Origin: Campylobacteraceae bacterium
GTDB lineage: Bacteria > Campylobacterota > Campylobacteria > Campylobacterales > Sulfurovaceae
DNA length: 9,697 bases
NCBI GenBank assembly: GCA_027030605.1
Contig: JALVEV010000174.1
Span: forward strand, 1-9,697
Direction: 5' to 3'
Position numbers and translations under genes: made by a program. The notes under the pieces were generated by a model. It made no database searches. It was not told the DNA's origin and was given only the letters and a program-made list of their open reading frames with translations. Below are positions 5,976-9,697 of this stretch, piece by piece (position 1 is the stretch's first letter; every line of letters begins with the position of its first letter).

Positions 5976-7304
5976 ACTTAACATTCCACGAACTTCATCT
6001 TCATCTATCATATCTTTGTCATACTTAACAACAGCAATATTTTCTGTCTCATTTACATAGGTCTCAACAATAGCATCATGCTCTGCTAGGGTACTAATCT
6101 TTTCACGGTCAAAAACATCAAGTGGTAGGTAGACATTTCCACGATTGTTTGGATTTGGCATAGTATAGACCCAGATAAACCATAAGATAGAGATAGCCCC
6201 AACAATCATAGCAAGTACCATTCTGTCATAGTGTTGCATAACCCAACCAGCAAGAAGACCCCCCAAAAAGATACCTGTGTAGGCAAAAGTATTTGCAACT
6301 CCAAGGGCTGCTCCTTTTTGGTGAACTTTAGCAAACTTAGCAACAAAACTTTGAAGTAGAGGTTCAAACATATTAAACCCAATAAAGAAAAGTACAACTC
6401 CTACAATAAATACTAAAGGAGTGGTAGCAAACCCCATTGTTATAAAAGAGGCAAAGATAGCAATAACAGAAACCATAAACACCTCTCTACCTTTTCCATA
6501 CTTCTCTCCAAAGATGGCAGCAGGAGCCATAGCCACAAAACCAAATATCATAGCAGGGAAATAGACCTTCCATAGTTCAGATTTCTCCCATCCAAATCCA
6601 CCATCTTGAACGCTATGAGTCATAACAATAGGAATAATAAAAAACGCCATTGTCATAATAGAGGAGTGAAACAGAAAGGTTACATACATTCTAACTAATG
6701 CTTTGTCTTGAAATACATCAAAAAACTTTGACTCTTCCTCTGCGTAACTATGGACAATTTTAGGAGGCTTTGGAACTGCTGTAAAGAGTACCCCAATTGC
6801 CATGACTGAAAGAATTGCCGTTAGCCAAAAGAGTTTGTCGATTCCCCAATTTCCCCCAACAATAGGAGCTACTATCATAGCTACAGCAAAACTTAAAGCA
6901 ATAGTCCCACCCATAATAGCCATAGCATGAGCTCTCTGCTCCTCTTTTACCAAGTCGGCTATCATCGCTGAGACAACAGAACCAATAGCACCTGCTCCTT
7001 GTAGAAAACGCCCAATCATTAACATATAGATATTGTCAGCCATTGCAGCGATGACTGAACCCACAATAAAGATAATAAGCCCAAAAAAGAGTACAGGTTT
7101 CCGTCCAAATTTGTCAGACATAAGTCCAAATGGCACTTGAAAAATAGCTTGAGTAAGTGCATACCCACCAACAGTAACTCCAGCTAAAAATGGTGTAGCC
7201 CCCTCCATTTTTAGGGCATATACAGAGAGAACAGGTAGGACTATAAAGAGTCCAAAAAATCGTAATGCAACAATAAAGTTTAAAGGCATTATCTCTTTAA
7301 TCAT
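5973..7304 (-). CDS. MFS transporter, YajR-like with C-terminal YAM-type domain
   Basis: A 443-residue inner-membrane transporter of the major facilitator superfamily with 12 predicted helices. Motif A is textbook (GLMSDKFGRKP, residues 60-70), followed by GRFLQGAGA in helix 4 (98-106). A glycine-rich helix 5 spans about 131-151, and a central cytosolic loop about 178-200. After helix 12 a soluble tail (about 390-443) contains EHDAIVETYVNETENIAVVKYD. This resembles the small ferredoxin-like YAM domain at the end of E. coli YajR, and the N-terminal half also matches YajR by eye. The substrate is unknown; drug-efflux annotations for this group are weakly supported. The start is ATG 7304, with GGAG eight bases upstream; an ATG five codons in is less well placed. 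The gene is divergent from rdgB and convergent with the prolyl isomerase gene. Confidence 0.88.
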   Translation of the reverse strand: MIKEIMPLNFIVALRFFGLFIVLPVLSVYALKMEGATPFLAGVTVGGYALTQAIFQVPFGLMSDKFGRKPVLFFGLIIFIVGSVIAAMADNIYMLMIGRFLQGAGAIGSVVSAMIADLVKEEQRAHAMAIMGGTIALSFAVAMIVAPIVGGNWGIDKLFWLTAILSVMAIGVLFTAVPKPPKIVHSYAEEESKFFDVFQDKALVRMYVTFLFHSSIMTMAFFIIPIVMTHSVQDGGFGWEKSELWKVYFPAMIFGFVAMAPAAIFGEKYGKGREVFMVSVIAIFASFITMGFATTPLVFIVGVVLFFIGFNMFEPLLQSFVAKFAKVHQKGAALGVANTFAYTGIFLGGLLAGWVMQHYDRMVLAMIVGAISILWFIWVYTMPNPNNRGNVYLPLDVFDREKISTLAEHDAIVETYVNETENIAVVKYDKDMIDEDEVRGMLS

Positions 7305-7363
7305 AATAACATCTCCAATAAGATAAAATTTGTCCTATTATATAACTAAAAGGTTAAACCTAA
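7305..7363. promoter_or_regulatory. divergent promoter region, MFS gene / rdgB
   Basis: Only 59 bases separate the two start codons. On the minus strand 7342-7337 reads TATAAT, giving a leader of about 26 bases to the transporter. On the plus strand TAAAAT at 7324-7329 could serve rdgB with a leader of about 28 bases. The two boxes lie within 20 bases, so the polymerases would compete. AAAAGG at 7348-7353 is the rdgB ribosome binding site, 10 bases from its ATG. Confidence 0.4.
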
Positions 7364-7960
7364 ATGAAAATCGTTTTAGCAACAGCTAACAAGGGAAAAG
7401 TGCGAGAGTTTAAAAAGATGTGTGATACAGAGGTTATTGCCTTTTCAGACATTTTAGGAGAGGTGGATATAGTAGAAGATGCCGATACTTTTAAAGGCAA
7501 TGCACTTATAAAAGCTAGAACCATATATGAAAAATTAGAAGATGAAGATGCTATTGTGGTCTCTGATGACAGTGGTATCTCTGTGCCTCTACTTGGAGGT
7601 ACTCCAGGAGTCTACTCAGCACGTTATGCAGGTGAGGGTGCTAGTGATAAAGAGAACCTTTATAAATTGGTAGATGCGGTAAAAGAGGTAGGAGTAGAGA
7701 AAACTCCTGCTTACTATACTGCTGCTGTTGCCATTGTAAGCAAGTTTGGTGAGTATGTTGTTCACGGTTGGATGCATGGAGATGTTTTAGCTACAACTAG
7801 AGGAGAGAATGGTTTTGGTTATGACCCTATGTTTGTACCAAGTGGGTATGAGCAGACATTAGGTGAGTTAGAGGATGAGGTGAAAAAGTCAATTTCACAT
7901 CGAGGAAAAGCGTTAGAGTTGGCAAAGCCAATTATTAAAATGTTACAAGGAAAAAAGTGA
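7364..7960 (+). CDS. rdgB: XTP/dITP pyrophosphatase (RdgB/HAM1 family)
   Basis: A 198-residue cytosolic nucleotide-pool sanitising enzyme. It hydrolyses XTP, ITP and dITP to the monophosphate plus pyrophosphate, keeping deaminated purines out of DNA and RNA. The family motifs are all present: the N-terminal TANKGK (7-12, the T-x-N-x-x-K nucleotide loop), SDDSG (67-71) with the catalytic and metal-binding aspartates, GTPGVYSARYAG (79-90), GFGYDPMF (150-157) and SHRGKAL (178-184). The length is typical of the family. The start is ATG 7364. It is the first gene of a tight plus-strand cluster; its TGA overlaps a possible GTG start of the next gene (GTGA), which suggests translational coupling. 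Confidence 0.95.
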   Translation: MKIVLATANKGKVREFKKMCDTEVIAFSDILGEVDIVEDADTFKGNALIKARTIYEKLEDEDAIVVSDDSGISVPLLGGTPGVYSARYAGEGASDKENLYKLVDAVKEVGVEKTPAYYTAAVAIVSKFGEYVVHGWMHGDVLATTRGENGFGYDPMFVPSGYEQTLGELEDEVKKSISHRGKALELAKPIIKMLQGKK

Positions 7961-7962
7961 TA

Positions 7963-8526
7963 ATGAAAAAAATAGTAAATGAGATAGAAGAGGCTCTAAA
8001 ACAAGAGCTACAACAAGATAAACCACTACATAAACAGATAGCAGAGCAGTTAACTAAAAGCCAATTTATTTGGAGAGAAGAGTATACTATTGCTGTTGCC
8101 AAAGATAACTCAAAAACAAAAGTTGCCAATCTTATAGTTTGTAGTCATTTTAATGAAGAGCCACAAACTTTTAGGGTCAAACGAGAGGGTGACTTTTGGA
8201 AAAAACTTGATGCTCGTGAGGACTACTTAGCTGTAGTTGAGTGTGCAACTTTTACCAACAACTCAACACTATGTGAGATTGAGAAAGAGGCACGAGATAT
8301 TTTGCGTTCACGAAAAGAGGTTCATTCAGTAGCAGGTCTTGGATTTGTTTGGGTAGTTGAAGTAGAAGCAGGAGTAGATATTGATACTATTTTTGAACTC
8401 TATTTTAAAGATAATTTTTTAACTTTAGAGCAGGGAAGTAAAAAATATTATATTGGGTGGACAGAGAAGTTAAAAGATGTTGACATGCGAAATTTTGTCT
8501 GCCCTCCAATACAAAAAAAGGGTTAA
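7963..8526 (+). CDS. unrecognised protein in the rdgB cluster
   Basis: A protein of 187 residues from ATG 7963, or 189 from GTG 7957, that I do not recognise. It is soluble, without a signal peptide or membrane helix. Residues 1-35 are a charged, probably helical segment (NEIEEALKQELQQDKPLHKQ). The middle looks alpha/beta: strand-like YTIAVA and VANLIVCSHF, then YLAVVEC, a helix EIEKEARDILRSRKEV and a strand-rich AGLGFVWVVEVEAG. The C-terminal third has aromatic residues (KKYYIGW) and ends MRNFVCPPIQKKG. Three cysteines precede the last one, without a metal-binding spacing. AAGGA at 7947-7951 is five bases from the GTG and 11 from the ATG, so the start is uncertain. It sits between rdgB and the YwbE-like gene with gaps of two bases or less, so it is surely translated, but no function can be inferred. 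Confidence 0.8.
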   Translation: MKKIVNEIEEALKQELQQDKPLHKQIAEQLTKSQFIWREEYTIAVAKDNSKTKVANLIVCSHFNEEPQTFRVKREGDFWKKLDAREDYLAVVECATFTNNSTLCEIEKEARDILRSRKEVHSVAGLGFVWVVEVEAGVDIDTIFELYFKDNFLTLEQGSKKYYIGWTEKLKDVDMRNFVCPPIQKKG

Positions 8527-8528
8527 CC

Positions 8529-8726
8529 ATGAGAGACGGAACAAAAAGAGCCAATATTAAAAGTGGTAAAGAGGTAAACATTGTCTTAAAAGAAGACCAA
8601 GGCACAGGGCGTTTAACATGGGGGATTGTAAGAGATATTTTAACAAAATCTGCTACTCATCCACATGGTATAAAAGTACGCCTTATGAGCCGTGAAGTAG
8701 GGAGGGTGAAAGAGGTTTTAAATTAA
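8529..8726 (+). CDS. ywbE: YwbE family protein (DUF2196)
   Basis: A 65-residue small basic cytosolic protein matching the YwbE/DUF2196 family over its whole length. Visible family features are the opening NIKSGKEVNIVLKEDQGTG, then LTWGIVRDILTKSATHPHG, and IKVRL followed by GRVKEVL. The fold is expected to be a small beta-barrel with a possible nucleic-acid-binding role, but the function is unknown even in Bacillus subtilis. The start ATG 8529 lies two bases after the previous stop, with AAAGGG at 8517-8522 six bases upstream. The last codons (GTG AAA GAG GTT) also provide a ribosome binding site for the next gene, whose proposed ATT start overlaps this gene's TAA by one base. Confidence 0.88.
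   Translation: MRDGTKRANIKSGKEVNIVLKEDQGTGRLTWGIVRDILTKSATHPHGIKVRLMSREVGRVKEVLN
8709..8724 (+). promoter_or_regulatory. ribosome binding site and ATT start of the yheT-like gene
   Basis: AAAGAGG at 8709-8715 is followed by six bases and then ATT at 8722-8724. The last T of the ATT is the first base of the ywbE stop TAA (8724-8726). The spacing is ideal for initiation at 8722 and too long (33 bases) for the TTG at 8749. Confidence 0.5.
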
Positions 8727-9684
8727 ACCTTTTAAGCCTAATCTCTTTTTGAGAAACAGACATATTCAAACACTCTTTGCCTCTTTTTTTAGAAAAGATA
8801 GACTTCAAAAAGTCGTTACCCAAGAGTTTACACTACCTGATGGTGATTTTTTAGAGGTAGTTTGGAATAAAGCCACACCAAAAGATAACCAACCCATTGT
8901 AGTACTTTTTCATGGCTTAGCAGGTTCAGTTAATTCGCCATATATTGTAGGGCTTATGAACGCACTTCAAAAAAAAGGTTACTCTTCTGTACTTATGCAC
9001 TTTCGAGGGTGTGGTAAAAAAGAAAATCTAAAACCAAGAGCCTACCACTCAGGTGATACAGCCGATGCTAAAGCGTGGATAGAATATTTACACAAAACTT
9101 ACCCTAACAACCCTCTACATGCTGTTGGTTTCTCTATTGGTGGGAATATGCTTTTAAAACTTTTAGGTGAGTGGCAAGAGCAAACAGCACTTCGTTCAGC
9201 CGTTTCAGTTTCTGCTCCTATGAGATTAGACATCTGTGCCGATACCATCGAAAAAGGTTTTGCAAAAGTTTACCAAGACTATCTGTTAAAACCTCTCAAA
9301 AAAAGTCTTTTAGCCAAGTACAAAAAGTTCGATATGAAAGAGCTAATAGGCATAGATGAACAAAGGGTCAAAGAGATTAAGACCATCAGAGAGTTTGATG
9401 AGTGTTATACTGCTCCAATGCATGGTTTTGCTTCGAGTGAAGAGTATTATGAGCGTTGTTCTGCACAACAATTTTTAAAAGATATTCGTACGCCAACGCT
9501 TATTATCCATGCATTAGATGACCCTTTTATGACTCCTGATATTTTACCTAAGAGTGATGAGGTTTCAGAGTTTGTTGCTTTAGAGGTTAGCCCTTGTGGT
9601 GGGCATGTTGGGTTTGTTGGTGGATTGTTTGGGGTTGAGTATTGGTTAGAGGAACAAATAATTTTAAATATAGATAAGTATTGA
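8722..9684 (+). CDS. yheT: alpha/beta hydrolase, YheT family
   Basis: A cytosolic serine hydrolase of the YheT (AB-hydrolase 4) family; the physiological substrate is unknown. Counting from ATT 8722 it has 320 residues. Motifs are FHGLAGSVNSPY (oxyanion region), MHFRGCG, YHSGDTADA, the nucleophile elbow GFSIGGNML (S138), HALDDPFM (catalytic acid D266 or D267) and CGGHVGFVGG (H295). The first standard start in this frame is TTG 8749 (311 residues), but it has no ribosome binding site and falls inside a conserved family N-terminus. The in-frame codons upstream read IKPFKPNLF directly before LRNRHIQT, as expected for this family. The frame is closed by TAA at 8719-8721. I therefore place the start at ATT 8722, a rare AUU start, coupled to the ywbE stop. 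An ATG-to-ATT mutation or a sequence error is the alternative. The gene is the last of the rdgB cluster in view. Confidence 0.88.
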   Translation: MKPFKPNLFLRNRHIQTLFASFFRKDRLQKVVTQEFTLPDGDFLEVVWNKATPKDNQPIVVLFHGLAGSVNSPYIVGLMNALQKKGYSSVLMHFRGCGKKENLKPRAYHSGDTADAKAWIEYLHKTYPNNPLHAVGFSIGGNMLLKLLGEWQEQTALRSAVSVSAPMRLDICADTIEKGFAKVYQDYLLKPLKKSLLAKYKKFDMKELIGIDEQRVKEIKTIREFDECYTAPMHGFASSEEYYERCSAQQFLKDIRTPTLIIHALDDPFMTPDILPKSDEVSEFVALEVSPCGGHVGFVGGLFGVEYWLEEQIILNIDKY

Positions 9685-9697
9685 ATTTTGCTATACT

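Noticed and set aside
6206..6397. Second minus-strand frame inside the MFS gene
   Set aside because: It is an alternate frame of conserved membrane helices; its hydrophobicity is a by-product of the true frame.
7935..8129. Minus-strand open frame over the rdgB/hypothetical junction
   Set aside because: It runs antisense to two well-supported genes, and its composition is that expected for the complement of a charged helical segment.
8405..8605. Minus-strand open frame over the hypothetical/ywbE junction
   Set aside because: It runs antisense to a recognised YwbE protein and has no promoter or ribosome binding site.
8749..8751. TTG 8749 as the real start of the yheT-like gene
   Set aside because: It has no ribosome binding site, and family-like residues are encoded immediately upstream back to ATT 8722. 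It is kept only as the alternative start.
9171..9359. Alternate plus-strand frame inside the yheT-like gene
   Set aside because: It lies wholly within the hydrolase frame, which carries all the family motifs across this stretch.

Overview
The window is AT-rich chromosomal DNA with short intergenic gaps. It most likely comes from a member of the Campylobacterota (Epsilonproteobacteria). The best evidence is the adjacent ispA-tkt pair, an arrangement I recall from Campylobacter, and a PEB4/Cbf2-type periplasmic prolyl isomerase. Promoters show TATAAT-like -10 boxes with poor -35 boxes, which is typical of the group. I cannot name a genus. I see no mobile element, CRISPR array, rRNA or tRNA, and no region with foreign-looking composition.

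Layout from left to right. (1) The 5' end of an unrecognised gene leaves the window on the minus strand (156 to 1). It is divergent from a TerC-superfamily (DUF475) membrane protein gene whose start is probably TTG at 380. (2) A 383-base gap holds a terminator-like hairpin, a 13-bp palindrome and the promoter plus structured leader of a cold-shock protein gene (1759-1977). (3) ispA (farnesyl diphosphate synthase type) and tkt (transketolase) follow on the plus strand, separated by a perfect 23-bp inverted repeat. (4) A PEB4-like SurA/PpiC-family chaperone gene has its own promoter. It converges on a minus-strand YajR-like MFS transporter gene, with a hairpin between the two. (5) Divergent from the transporter is a tight plus-strand cluster: rdgB (XTP/dITP pyrophosphatase), an unrecognised 187-189-residue protein, a YwbE-family small protein and a YheT-family alpha/beta hydrolase.

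How the genes relate. ispA and tkt are housekeeping metabolism: isoprenoid precursors and the non-oxidative pentose phosphate pathway. The rdgB cluster has junctions of only -4 to +2 bases, so translational coupling is likely. Its last member is the most unusual: family-conserved N-terminal residues continue upstream of the first usable TTG to an ATT codon that has a good ribosome binding site and overlaps the previous stop codon, so it may start at AUU.

I do not see a convincing novel multi-gene system. What deserves attention is small-scale: the possible AUU start, the 23-bp hairpin, the structured cold-shock leader, and the unrecognised protein inside the rdgB cluster.
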